Of a DNA stretch of 64,000 nucleotides, positions 24,094-32,564 are shown piece after piece. The DNA is from Reyranella massiliensis 521. GTDB lineage: Bacteria > Pseudomonadota > Alphaproteobacteria > Reyranellales > Reyranellaceae. The DNA lies in contig NZ_HE997181.1 in NCBI RefSeq assembly GCF_000312425.1, positions 654,002 through 718,001 on the forward strand, given 5' to 3'. The notes beneath the pieces were generated by a model. That model was not told the DNA's origin. It was given only the letters and a program-made list of their open reading frames with translations, and did not search any database. Each line of letters begins with the position of its first letter. The first letter of the stretch is position 1. A program made the translations under genes and the position numbers.

Positions 24094-24930
24094 ATGGTCG
24101 TTGTCACGACACCAGTCCGCCGTCGCGTCGGCCGCCCCGTGCCGGTCAGCGTCAACGGCGTCGCGATCAAGAGCGCCGATATTGCCCGCGAGACGCAGCA
24201 CCACACTTCGGCCGATCCCGACGAGGCTTGGAACCTCGCAGCGCGGGCCCTTGCGATCCGGGAACTGTTGCGCCAGGAGGCTGAACGCCTGGGCGTCGAA
24301 GCGCAACCGATCGAGGACGAGGAGGGCCGCCGCGAGACGCCGGCGGAGGCACGCGACCGCGCTCTGATTGAGCGCGAGGTGGTTGTCCCAGAAGCCGACG
24401 ACGCGGCCTGTCAGCGCTACTTTGAACAGAACCGGCGCCGTTTCCGGACGCCTGACCTCTACGAGGTGGCGCATATCCTGTTGCCGGCGGCGCCGGGTGA
24501 CGCGGCAGCCCGCAAGGCCGCCCGTGATGCGGCCGAAGTCTTGATCGGTGAGCTGCGCGAGCGTCCGGCAGACTTCGCGGCGATGGCCGCCCGACGCTCC
24601 GCCTGTCCCTCGTCGGTGCAGGGTGGGAACCTTGGCCAGATCGGACCGGGCCAGACCGTAGCCGAGTTCGAGTCGGCGCTTCGGACCATGCAGCCGGAGA
24701 CCATCCATCCGCAGCCGGTCGAGACCCGCTACGGCTTGCACATCGTGCGCCTCGAGCGGCGTATCGACGGCCGCGAACTGCCTTATGAAGCCGTGCGCCA
24801 ACGCATCGCCGACTACCTCGACGAGGCCGTGCATCGCCGGGCACTGCGCCAATACGTGACCATGCTCGCCGGTCGCGCTGTCGTCACGGGCGTCGATCTC
24901 GGTAGCTCGGCCGGACAGCTGGTTCAGTAG
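24094..24930 (+). CDS. Parvulin-type peptidyl-prolyl isomerase of the nar operon
   Basis: A 278-residue NifM/PpiC-like protein. An N-terminal helical region (SVNGVAIKSADIARETQHH) resembles SurA/NifM, and a parvulin domain occupies ~residues 125-225 (VAHILLPAAPGD, FAAMAARRSACPSSVQGGNLG, ETRYGLHIVRLERRI). No signal peptide is seen, so it is probably cytoplasmic. A PpiC-type gene directly after narI also occurs in Pseudomonas aeruginosa; it presumably helps NarG maturation. It lies 5 bp after narI and 9 bp before the next gene. Confidence 0.88.
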   Translation: MVVVTTPVRRRVGRPVPVSVNGVAIKSADIARETQHHTSADPDEAWNLAARALAIRELLRQEAERLGVEAQPIEDEEGRRETPAEARDRALIEREVVVPEADDAACQRYFEQNRRRFRTPDLYEVAHILLPAAPGDAAARKAARDAAEVLIGELRERPADFAAMAARRSACPSSVQGGNLGQIGPGQTVAEFESALRTMQPETIHPQPVETRYGLHIVRLERRIDGRELPYEAVRQRIADYLDEAVHRRALRQYVTMLAGRAVVTGVDLGSSAGQLVQ

Positions 24931-24939
24931 GAGGTCACG

Positions 24940-25266
24940 ATGCTGCTCGGCCAGATGATCGAACGCCTCGCCGACGATGCCTTTGCGGCCGAAGCATTGC
25001 TGTCGCTCGATGATCTCCCGTTGCTCGTCGACGTCGATGCGGCCGGCCGCGAGCAGGGTGAAAGTGCTGCGACCTATGCCGCGGCGGCGGCGCGGCACTT
25101 CGCCGACCACGCTTCCGACGAGGACTGGCTCGCCCTGGTGACCGCGTTGGAGCGCGCCGCCGATCCAGGGGCGGCCTGTCTGCGCCAGATGCTCGTCTGG
25201 TCGCTGCGCAAGGAATCCGCCAGCTGCACCTGCGCTGGCGGCAGTACGGGAGAGTGTCATGACTGA
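24940..25266 (+). CDS. Small nar-operon protein with Cys-rich tail
   Basis: A 108-residue soluble, helical, acidic protein not assigned to a family. Its C-terminus carries three Cys and a His in SCTCAGGSTGECHD, a possible metal or cluster site. GGAGG lies just upstream of ATG 24940, and its stop overlaps the next gene by 8 bp, so it is co-expressed with nar. A role in nitrate reductase maturation is inferred from position only. Confidence 0.6.
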   Translation: MLLGQMIERLADDAFAAEALLSLDDLPLLVDVDAAGREQGESAATYAAAAARHFADHASDEDWLALVTALERAADPGAACLRQMLVWSLRKESASCTCAGGSTGECHD

Positions 25267-25825
25267 GCTTGCCATCGCCGCCATCGTCTACGCCGACGGT
25301 ATCTATCCCGACCGCGTCATCGCACGCGCGATCGAACCGTTGCGTGCTGCCGGTTTGCCTCTGGCGGGAGCTCTTCAACGCGAAGCGGTGGCGGTCGGCC
25401 GCCATCCCTGTGACCTCCTGCTGGAGGATCTTGCCAGCGGCGATGTCCATGCCATCGCCGAGCACCGTGGCCAGGAAGCACGCGGCTGCCGCCTCGATGT
25501 CGGGCTGCTGACGGAGATCGGCGAGGCGGTGCTGCAGAGCCTGCACGACGAGCAACCGCGCCTGCTGGTCGTCAACAAGTTCGGCAAGATCGAGGCCGAC
25601 GGCGGCGGGCTGCGCCAGGCCGTGGCCGAAGCGGTCGAACTCGGTATTCCTGTGCTGGTGGGCGTGCCGGCGCGCAATCTCGACCGTTGGCGCGCCTTTG
25701 CCGGGTCGCTCGCGATCGAGCTGCCGGCCGACGATGTTGCGCTCTCCCGTTGGCTCGCTGCCCATAGGTTGATCCCTGACCCGGCTTCCGTGCCGGATGC
25801 TGTGGCCGGCTCATGGACGACTTGA
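25259..25825 (+). CDS. DUF2478 protein of the nar operon
   Basis: A 188-residue cytosolic protein of the DUF2478 type, which resembles nucleotide-binding alpha/beta proteins (AAIVYADG, then LLVVNKFGKIEADGGGLR, then GIPVLVGVPARNLDRW). Homologues often sit beside molybdenum-enzyme or molybdate-transport genes, fitting the position after narGHJI. A classical P-loop is absent. Starts at ATG 25259 inside the end of the previous gene, and its last 13 bp overlap the next. Confidence 0.72.
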   Translation: MTELAIAAIVYADGIYPDRVIARAIEPLRAAGLPLAGALQREAVAVGRHPCDLLLEDLASGDVHAIAEHRGQEARGCRLDVGLLTEIGEAVLQSLHDEQPRLLVVNKFGKIEADGGGLRQAVAEAVELGIPVLVGVPARNLDRWRAFAGSLAIELPADDVALSRWLAAHRLIPDPASVPDAVAGSWTT

Positions 25826-26283
25826 CCATTGCACGCGCTATCCATGTCCTGTCGATCGTCCATTGGATCGGCGGCATGTCGTTCGTCACCCTGGTCGTCC
25901 TTCCCCTGGCGCGCCGCTGGGTTGTCGCCGGGCAGCGGCTAACCCTGTTCGAAGCAGCCGAACGGCGATTTTCGACGCAGGTGAGACTGTCTGTTCCGCT
26001 GGCCGGCGCCAGCGGACTCTACATGATGGCGCGGCTCGACGCCTGGCACCTACTCGTCCAGCCGTCGCAATGGTGGCTTGGAGCCATGGCACTGCTCTGG
26101 CTGGTTTTCATGGCGATCCTGTTTGTCATCGAACCGGCGATCGGTAGCAAGCTCCTCAAGGCCGGCTATTCCGATCCAGACCGGACCCTATGGCGAGTGG
26201 AACGCGTGCACTGGTTCCTCTTGGCCGTGAGCGCCGTCGTGGCAGGCGCGGCCGTCCTGGGCGCACACGGAGGCTTGGGCTGA
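25813..26283 (+). CDS. CopD-like four-helix membrane protein
   Basis: A 156-residue integral membrane protein with four helices. The first carries two His (HVLSIVHWIGGMSFVTLVVL), and a further His is in the last (VERVHWFLLAVSAVVAG). The pattern resembles CopD/DUF4149-type proteins, which may bind heme or copper. It overlaps the DUF2478 gene and is the last gene of the nar block. Function unknown; nitrite/NO tolerance or electron transfer is inferred from context. Confidence 0.6.
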   Translation: MDDLTIARAIHVLSIVHWIGGMSFVTLVVLPLARRWVVAGQRLTLFEAAERRFSTQVRLSVPLAGASGLYMMARLDAWHLLVQPSQWWLGAMALLWLVFMAILFVIEPAIGSKLLKAGYSDPDRTLWRVERVHWFLLAVSAVVAGAAVLGAHGGLG

Positions 26284-26398
26284 ACAATGTGCCCTCGAGG
26301 CCCGATAGGAAGTGTCATGCGCAGCCGTCGATGTCGGGCGCGATCGTTATCGGACGACTTCCCGATGGAAGATGCGGTTCCGTTTGGCCCGGCCGGAA

Positions 26399-26945
26399 TC
26401 AGATCGGCCGCTCGAAGTCTGCGGAGCCACGACGAAGCTGGCCTGGCCCGGATCTACTGGCGACCATAGCTGCTTCCACTCTGTTGCGGACATTCAGCTT
26501 CTGAAAGACGTTGGTCATGTAGTGCCTGACAGTCTTGTCGCTCAAGCAAAGCCGGGCGCCGATTTCCTTGTTGCTGAGGCCCTGCGCCACCAACGTAAGA
26601 ATTTCGCCTTCGCGATGATTGAGTTTTTCGATCATCTGGCCTTTGGTCTTCGTCATGCTGTGGTCGATGTCAGACAACAGCATGGCGCCGACCGATGGTG
26701 TGATATGCCGCTCACCCCTGTGAATAGAGCGCATGGCCTGTATGATTTCCGGGCCACTCGCTCCCTTGATGACATAGCCTCGCGCGCCCAGCCGCATCGC
26801 TTTGAGGACGTCGGGCCTGTCGACCGAAATGGTCAACATCAGCACCTTCGTCTCGGGAGAACTGGAGGCGATCACCTCAAGGGCATTCAATCCGCCGCCA
26901 GGTAAGCCGACATCGAGCACGAGGATGTCGGGCTTCGTGTGGGTG
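26399..26945 (-). pseudogene. NarL-type response regulator lacking its N-terminus
   Basis: The minus strand reads from KPDILVLDVGLPGGG (phosphoacceptor Asp) through VLMLTISVD, GARGYVIKG and a LuxR/NarL HTH (LNHREGEILTLVAQGLSNKE, then LSDKTVRHYMTNVFQKLNV). The first ~45 residues, including the acidic pocket and helix 1 of the receiver, are missing. The reading frame runs on into the antisense of an HlyD-type gene instead. Without that segment the receiver cannot fold normally. A start at GTG or ATG near 26968 could give a hybrid N-terminus, but this looks accidental. It may once have served the nar genes next to it. Confidence 0.75.
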
Positions 26946-27631
26946 ACACGCGAGTCTACTCGGCCCATCGTGATCGGGCGCGGATATCGGGAGAGATCGG
27001 CGACGTCGAGGCGGGAATCGCCCGGGCCAAGGTGCGCATGAGCGAGATCAGGCTGCAGGTCATCGCGATCGACCAGAACGCCAGCACCGAGGCTCAACGA
27101 GAGTTGCGCACCGTCGATGCGCGGATTTCGGAGCTCAACGAACGCAAGCTTGCGATCGAGGACCGCCTGTCGCGGACCGAGATGCGGGCGCCGGTTGCCG
27201 GTTACATCAACGAGTTGTTCATCCATACCGTGGGCGGCGTTGTCACGCCGGCGGCGAAGATCGCCACGATCGTGCCGGAGAATGCAGAACTCAAGCTTGA
27301 GGCCAAGATCCCCCCGGCGAGCATCGACCAGGTGCGGCAAGGCCAGCAGGCTCGTATTCGGCTCACGGCATTTGACCGAAACACGACGCCGGAGATGAGG
27401 GCGACGGTGGTCATGGTTTCACCCGCGTCGGCCCGCGATCCTGCAACGAACCAGGAATACTATGTCGCTGAAGTTGAGCTGCATCACGACGCGCTCGGGC
27501 AGTTGAACGGCATGCGGCTGGTGCCGGGTATGCCCGCCGATGTCTTTATCTCAACTGAGGAGAGGACCGCGGCATCCTATCTGGTAAAGCCATTCACCGA
27601 TCAGATGAACCGAGCTTTCCGGGAGCGCTAG
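26945..27631 (+). pseudogene. HlyD-family type I secretion adaptor, C-terminal half only
   Basis: About 228 residues of an HlyD/PrtE-type membrane fusion protein. It has the end of the coiled coil (ARISGEIGDVEAGIARAKV, then RELRTVDARISELNERKLA), the lipoyl/barrel region MRAPVAGYINELFIHTVGG and the adaptor-specific VPGMPADVFI close to the stop. Full-length proteins have ~430-450 residues with an N-terminal membrane helix, which is absent here. No ABC exporter or TolC gene is present. It is joined head to head to the truncated response regulator at about 26945. Confidence 0.78.
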
Positions 27632-27740
27632 TAGCCGGGCCTTCAATAGGTTGTCCAGCCAGCCAGCCAAGGGACAGTTGATGTCTCGGCAACATCGACG
27701 TCCTCAGCCCGAGCCGGAACAATCGATTGAGAGCTCCCGG

Positions 27741-28496
27741 CTAGTCGCGCCGGCGCGCGACATAGCCGCGATAGGTGCAGCGGCCGAGCTCCGGATGAGT
27801 CTGGATACGATGTGCAAGCTGCTCGATCACCCACGAGTCCACGATCTCGTAGCCGAGGGTCGCGAGCGCATCGGGAATCTCCTTCACGTTCCGAATCTGG
27901 TAGGGCACTTCGGCGACGCCGAAATTCTCCAGCGTTACGATCGTTGGTCCGTCCCGCGTCACGACCTTGTTCAACAGGATGTGGCGCGGTGGAGCCTGCA
28001 AACGACGAACGAGATCGGTGAATGGTTCCTGCAGGTAGGGGAGTAGGCCAGAGACAAGAAGGGCTTCGGCAGCAGGCGCGTCCTCGATCCGATCGACAAA
28101 GGAGAGCGTGCTGTCGTGCGGCTTCCTCTGTGCCCGCCCGGCACGTACCTGAGCTGGCAGGTCGTACACGATCCAGTCGGTGCGATCGAGATCGAGAAAG
28201 GGCTGGAAAGCACGGTACTTAACGCCGACATGGCCGCCCGCATCTATCAGGGCGGTTGGCTGCAAGCGTTGGAGCCAGTACACAATCGGGTAGTCCCAGA
28301 GTGCAATCTGCTGCATGAATTCGCGCGAAACGTCGGTCACGGCGTCGTGGTCATATCCAGCCGGCATGCCGTTGCGGACATTGCGCATCGCCGCCTCGTA
28401 AGAGGCAAAGGCGCCGCGGAAGCGCACCGGCTCCCGGCGCCAGGCCCGGAAGCGCCCATAGGCGGTCAGCGCGAAAAATTTCAGCTTCGACTTCAT
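27741..28496 (-). CDS. TIGR04325-type methyltransferase
   Basis: A 251-residue protein of the TIGR04325 methyltransferase group. A basic N-terminus is followed by a SAM-binding region (ALIDAGGHVGVKYRAF at ~80-95), VYDLPAQVRAGR (motif II) and ALLVSGLLPYLQEPF (motif IV-V). Such enzymes usually lie in polysaccharide or exopolysaccharide loci, which fits the neighbouring secretion-adaptor remnant. It may be an orphan left after the rearrangement at 26945. The sulfatase gene ends 80 bp upstream on the same strand. Confidence 0.75.
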   Translation of the reverse strand: MKSKLKFFALTAYGRFRAWRREPVRFRGAFASYEAAMRNVRNGMPAGYDHDAVTDVSREFMQQIALWDYPIVYWLQRLQPTALIDAGGHVGVKYRAFQPFLDLDRTDWIVYDLPAQVRAGRAQRKPHDSTLSFVDRIEDAPAAEALLVSGLLPYLQEPFTDLVRRLQAPPRHILLNKVVTRDGPTIVTLENFGVAEVPYQIRNVKEIPDALATLGYEIVDSWVIEQLAHRIQTHPELGRCTYRGYVARRRD

Positions 28497-28576
28497 GCGC
28501 AGAAACTAATCAAGGCAACGAAAACTGTCCAAGATCGCCGGTGCGCGTTGCCGGCATCCCGAGTTTGCGGTCGATA

Positions 28577-30313
28577 CTATAGATCCACCCTGTCGACCCC
28601 CCAATCTATCCCTGCGATGTCGGGCAGCTCGCGGCCGTCGTCCTTGCCAATCTCGGCCTTGATCGCGTCTTCCAGCTTGCGGTTCATGGCTGTCAGCACC
28701 GCAGCGTTCCCGGTGCGATCGTTGGCAAGGTTGGCCATCTCGCCCGGATCGCTCTGCAGGTCGTAGAGCTCCACGTCGTTCCATTTGAAGAGCTCGTCCA
28801 GCGTGGTCGGATTGTTGTGGTCGACAGGGGCGAAGTAGCGCGTGAAGCGATAGCGGCCGTCGAAGGCCGAGCGTACGTGGCCGCGCTTCTTTAGATCCGG
28901 ACGGAAGCCCTGCTTCTTCGCCTCCTCCTTGGGGTCCTTGCCCGCCATGACGGCTTTGGCGGCGAAGTCGAAGACAGCCGCATCGTTGCTGGCCAGGCCG
29001 CTGTAGGTAAAAAGCGTAGCCGGGCGCGCCGCCTCGATCGGCTGGCTGGCCGGATTGTGGAGAAGCGGCGAGAGATCCTTGCCGGGCAATTCGCGCCCGG
29101 CGAGTTCGGCAACGCGATCCGCCTGCACGCCGGCCATGGCCAGCAGGGTGGGCACCAAGTCGATGTGGCTGGTCAGCGACTTGCACTGTTGGCCGCCGGC
29201 TCCATCCGGATGGACGACGTAAAGCGGCAGGTGGTTGGTCTGCTGGTAGGCAAAAGGACCCTTGCCGCGCAGCCCGTGGGCACCCGCCATTTCGCCATGG
29301 TCGGCGGTAAAGACTACGATTGTATTCCGGGAAAGGCCCAGTGCCTCGAGTTCGCCGAGCAATGCCTCGATCGACCGATCTACGTTGCGAATGCAGTTGA
29401 TGTAGTAATCGTTGAAGCGCTTCCAGCGTGCATCCTCCAGCGGGACATTGCCCAGGATATAGTCCCAGACGCGGTCGAACTCGCGATGCGCCTTCGGCCG
29501 GCCGGGCGCATCGAACGGCTGACGCAGGCTTTCGGGAACCGGAACGTCCCACGTCGCTTTGTAGAGCGCATGCTCGGGGGCTCGCGCGGCATGCAGGCGC
29601 AGCTTGCCGGTGTCCTGCACCGCCTCGCCCGGTGCATCGGTGTTGAAATACATGATGTCGTGCGGATTGACGAAACTCACGAACATGGACCAGGGCTTGC
29701 CGTCGTCGCTGAGCGGGCGGCCCTTGGTGCGCAGCCAGTTGATGGCGCTGCCGGCAGTCAAGTGATCGAAGCTGTATCCGCCCAGCGTATGGCCGATCAG
29801 ATCTCCAGGGGAGAAGTTGTCGGCGAAGCCATACTTCTCCATGTCGGGAGTCATGAACCGCTCGGCCGCGCGGGTGTCGAATTCGCGGGAGAGATGCCAT
29901 TTCCCCTTGTAAGCGGTGTAGTAGCCGGCCCTGCGTAGCATGTGGCCGATGGTGGGGTGCTTGAAGGAAAGGCTTTGCATCCAAGGCACGTCGAGATTCT
30001 CGTACATGCCATTGTCGGCTGTCTGCAGGCCCGTAAGCATGACCGAGCGCGACGACGTGCACATCGTCGCCGGGCACTGATGATTTGCGAAGGTAACGCC
30101 GGTGCGTTCCATCCGCTCGTGCCCCGGTAGGGACAGGCCTGCAGGCCAGTGCGCATGGTAGCGCTCTTGATCGGTGAAGACGAAAAGAATGTTGGGCTCA
30201 CGTTGCGCCGTCCTGGCGCGCGCTGATCCGAACATCACGCTGGCAAAAAGAGAGGCCGACGCTACGCCTTTCAGGAGCTGACGGCGTCTCGGTCCGGAAG
30301 TGTGGTCGGTCAT
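28577..30313 (-). CDS. Tat-exported sulfatase-like hydrolase
   Basis: A 578-residue alkaline-phosphatase-superfamily enzyme. A twin-arginine signal (RRRQLLKG, residues 9-16) sends it to the periplasm. Metal and active-site elements are FTDQE (D48), MCTSSR (C85-R89), KGKWH (137-141) and FTADHGEMAGAHG. The formylglycine site is C-T-S-S-R rather than C-x-P-x-R or C-x-A-x-R, so conversion by the standard maturase is uncertain. It probably cleaves a sulfate or phosphonate ester; the substrate is unknown. It is divergent from a TetR regulator 75 bp away, the likely controller. Confidence 0.85.
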   Translation of the reverse strand: MTDHTSGPRRRQLLKGVASASLFASVMFGSARARTAQREPNILFVFTDQERYHAHWPAGLSLPGHERMERTGVTFANHQCPATMCTSSRSVMLTGLQTADNGMYENLDVPWMQSLSFKHPTIGHMLRRAGYYTAYKGKWHLSREFDTRAAERFMTPDMEKYGFADNFSPGDLIGHTLGGYSFDHLTAGSAINWLRTKGRPLSDDGKPWSMFVSFVNPHDIMYFNTDAPGEAVQDTGKLRLHAARAPEHALYKATWDVPVPESLRQPFDAPGRPKAHREFDRVWDYILGNVPLEDARWKRFNDYYINCIRNVDRSIEALLGELEALGLSRNTIVVFTADHGEMAGAHGLRGKGPFAYQQTNHLPLYVVHPDGAGGQQCKSLTSHIDLVPTLLAMAGVQADRVAELAGRELPGKDLSPLLHNPASQPIEAARPATLFTYSGLASNDAAVFDFAAKAVMAGKDPKEEAKKQGFRPDLKKRGHVRSAFDGRYRFTRYFAPVDHNNPTTLDELFKWNDVELYDLQSDPGEMANLANDRTGNAAVLTAMNRKLEDAIKAEIGKDDGRELPDIAGIDWGVDRVDL

Positions 30314-30341
30314 GCTGTCCCTAAGTCGCCAAGGTGTATAG

Positions 30342-30357
30342 GATTCATTATTGTATC
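30342..30357. promoter_or_regulatory. Candidate TetR operator between sulfatase and tetR
   Basis: GATTCATTATTGTATC is an imperfect 16-bp palindrome (six of eight base pairs symmetrical) in the 75-bp gap between the divergent sulfatase (30313) and TetR (30389) starts. It is the only dyad noticed there. Confidence 0.35.
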
Positions 30358-30388
30358 AACCATCCAAATTTGAACGACAAGTGTAATT

Positions 30389-31036
30389 ATGAAACCCCTA
30401 CCCGATATCCTGCAAACGCGTGACGAACCGTGGCGCCTTCCCAAGAGGGAACGTACCCGGCGCCAGCTTGTCGCCGCTGCCATCGCGGCCTTTTCCCGAC
30501 ACGGCGTGGCCGACACGACGTTGCAGCAAATTGCAGTCGTGGCGGGGATGACGAAGGGCACCGTGTACAATCATTTCGCGACGAAGGCGGACATCGTGCA
30601 GGCCGTCGCCCTGTCGATCGCGCAGACCATCCGCGAGCGCAGCAAGCCTGCGCGCGCCGCTCTCGCGTCAGGTGCCGAGCAGATGGCGGCCGGCTGTCGT
30701 CGATACCTCGATCTCGCCCAGGGTAGCCCCGCCTGGGCGCTCCTCGTCCTGGATGTCGCATCCGTGGACCCGACTTTCCGCAAGACCATCGCGAGCTTCG
30801 TCCAGATCGAGCTTCGCCGCGGCCTGAGACGGAAGGAGTTTTCCGTCGCCAGTGAAGCTGCGGCTCTGGACTTGATTATTGGTACCACCATGGAAGGCAT
30901 GCGTCGGATCGCTCTTGGCCGTACTCACAGACAGCATGCCGCTGCGGTGACGGTCAGTATATTGCGTGGCCTTGGAGTTGCTCCTGCCCGTGCCCGGCGG
31001 ATTTCGATGAAGCGGTTGCCGTTGTTTGCCGCCTGA
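30389..31036 (+). CDS. TetR-family transcriptional regulator
   Basis: A 215-residue regulator. The HTH lies at residues ~20-66 (RTRRQLVAAAIAAFSRHGV, TTLQQIAVVAGMTKGTVYNHF), followed by a helical ligand-binding domain. It is divergently transcribed from the Tat-exported sulfatase, so it probably represses that gene until a ligand, perhaps the sulfatase substrate or product, is present. Start ATG 30389 gives the usual short N-terminal extension. Confidence 0.88.
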   Translation: MKPLPDILQTRDEPWRLPKRERTRRQLVAAAIAAFSRHGVADTTLQQIAVVAGMTKGTVYNHFATKADIVQAVALSIAQTIRERSKPARAALASGAEQMAAGCRRYLDLAQGSPAWALLVLDVASVDPTFRKTIASFVQIELRRGLRRKEFSVASEAAALDLIIGTTMEGMRRIALGRTHRQHAAAVTVSILRGLGVAPARARRISMKRLPLFAA

Positions 31037-31289
31037 TCAAAAGGGGCTGCGTTCGTGACAACGTCGCGGGCCATTCGTTTCACCAGCAATCGGGGGCCGC
31101 GGTTCCCGGCATGTTCCTCGGCGAAGCACCGACGTTGATTGTCCTCGGTCGTGGGGGCAGCTATGCCTGTTCCCTTCGCCGGTCGGACACGCGACTAGGG
31201 GCTTCAGGACAGGAAATCTCCAGAACCCGAGAATCGGCCGATGTTCCGCCGCCGCACTCAGAATCGGAACGACAGCATCGAAGGCGGAA

Positions 31290-31841
31290 ATGGCAAACCC
31301 GGCAGGAATAGAGTCCCATCGCTGCTGGCCGCTCGCGGTTCACGAGGCAGCTCATGCTGTTCTGGGAGTGTTGTTCGGGTTGCGCCTCAGGCGCGTAGAG
31401 ATCGATCTGCGCACATGGCAGGGCGGTGCCATTTTTGAGACTGGCTTCTCGCCCGACGAATGGCGGCGGGATCTGCTGGTGTTGCTGGCCGGCGAGCTTG
31501 CGCAGAGGCGCGCAGATCCTGCCGGCTGGTCTCTCTACAATGGCATTGGGCGTCTGCGATCAGCAGACGATCAGCGGAAAGCCTGGTTGGCGGTCCGTGT
31601 ACTCGATCACGATCAAGACAAGCTAGCGGCCGAATGCGCAGCGGCGTCACGTATGGTCGAAGGGCGGCGAGCCTCTGCCCAGCTCGTCAATCGACTGTGG
31701 CCAATAATTGCCGCACTTGGTGCGCGACTGCTGGAAGCGAACGGGCTTCTTGAAAGTGATTCGATCGAGCTTTTCTTCGCAAGCGAGTTTCCTGTCGAGG
31801 CGCGGGTTGCGATTGCGGACAGTTACGGAACTTTCGGCTGA
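31290..31841 (+). CDS. Stand-alone M41-like (FtsH-type) zinc-site protein
   Basis: A 183-residue protein with VHEAAHAVLGVLFG near the N-terminus (HEAAH, H18 E19 H22), the zinc-binding motif of the FtsH protease domain. It continues in a helical region with LLVLLAGELAQRRADP, which resembles the M41 segment holding the third ligand. No AAA ATPase domain or membrane helix is present. It may be a small metallopeptidase or a regulatory remnant. ATG 31290 is inferred; a GTG further upstream is possible. It is isolated, with about 250 bp free upstream and 215 bp downstream. Confidence 0.6.
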   Translation: MANPAGIESHRCWPLAVHEAAHAVLGVLFGLRLRRVEIDLRTWQGGAIFETGFSPDEWRRDLLVLLAGELAQRRADPAGWSLYNGIGRLRSADDQRKAWLAVRVLDHDQDKLAAECAAASRMVEGRRASAQLVNRLWPIIAALGARLLEANGLLESDSIELFFASEFPVEARVAIADSYGTFG

Positions 31842-32057
31842 AAGTCACACGGTAGATAGTTGCATAGGTACTAATCTTGGAATGTGAAAAGGATAATGGC
31901 CTGCCCAGTACCGAATGCGCCGACTAGTAAGAATGATGGTATGGCTTATATGAAATCGCCTACCACTTTGCGCAATTGACTCATCTCGGCTACTTGTTCA
32001 TCTAAAAGTGTAAAGTTGCACACCACAGGCTCGGCAACGGCGCGAGGTAGCTTAGAT

Positions 32058-32369
32058 ATGAAGAATATTCGATCGATGTCCTTTGAAGAATTGGTCAAGA
32101 CGAGGGCGGAGATTGAAGCGGCGATAGAACTTCATGCAGCGCAAGAGAGGCGAAATCTGATTGCTGCATTGAGGCAAGTCGACTCTCGGCCAGGGCCAAA
32201 TGGTAGGAGCGCACGTGGCCCGCACGCGCTGAAGGGAAAGAAGTTGCCCGCTTTGTATCGCAACCCCAAGAACCGCCTGGAGACCTGGGCCGGGCGGGGT
32301 AACAAACCGAGATGGTTGGCGGCAGCCCTCAAGCAGGGCAAGAAATTGGAGAGCTTCGCAATACGCTAA
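32058..32369 (+). CDS. H-NS/HvrA-family nucleoid protein
   Basis: A 103-residue H-NS-type protein. Residues 1-45 form the dimerisation coiled coil (SFEELVKTRAEIEAAIELHA). The C-terminal DNA-binding domain has the hallmark YRNPKNRLETWAGRGNKPRW and ends LKQGKKLESFAIR. It binds AT-rich, often foreign DNA and silences it; the alphaproteobacterial HvrA branch also tunes photosynthesis and nitrogen genes. ATG 32058 is chosen because it begins the coiled coil. The DNA just upstream (31850-32050) is visibly AT-richer than its surroundings, a possible self-binding site. Confidence 0.92.
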   Translation: MKNIRSMSFEELVKTRAEIEAAIELHAAQERRNLIAALRQVDSRPGPNGRSARGPHALKGKKLPALYRNPKNRLETWAGRGNKPRWLAAALKQGKKLESFAIR

Positions 32370-32516
32370 AGGTAACCGGAGGGGCGGCGCGCTCGACTTC
32401 GTTCCGCTCCACCGATCACCGGATGGGACCAGACCTCGACTCCGTTTGAGCCCGAGCATTCGGCATTCTTTGTTCACTAGGCCTTGATGGAGGCCGCCTC
32501 ACAGCGGCACCGGACT

Positions 32517-32561
32517 GGCGTGGCTCCTAAATACTCCACGCGAACCTTTTTAAGCCACGCC
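32517..32561. terminator. Inverted repeat in the hns-mgtC convergent gap
   Basis: GGCGTGGCT (32517-32525) and AGCCACGCC (32553-32561) form a perfect 9-bp stem with a 27-nt loop. Inside it GCGTGG (32518-32523) can instead pair with CCACGC (32536-32541). The location between convergent genes suggests a bidirectional terminator; the alternative stem is unusual. A T-run (32547-32551) lies inside the loop. Confidence 0.4.
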
Positions 32562-32564
32562 GTA

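Noticed and set aside
27747..27765. GC-rich palindrome at the end of the TIGR04325 methyltransferase gene
   Set aside because: It lies within the last codons (RRRD and neighbours), where repeated Arg/Ala codons create it by chance; no T-run follows.
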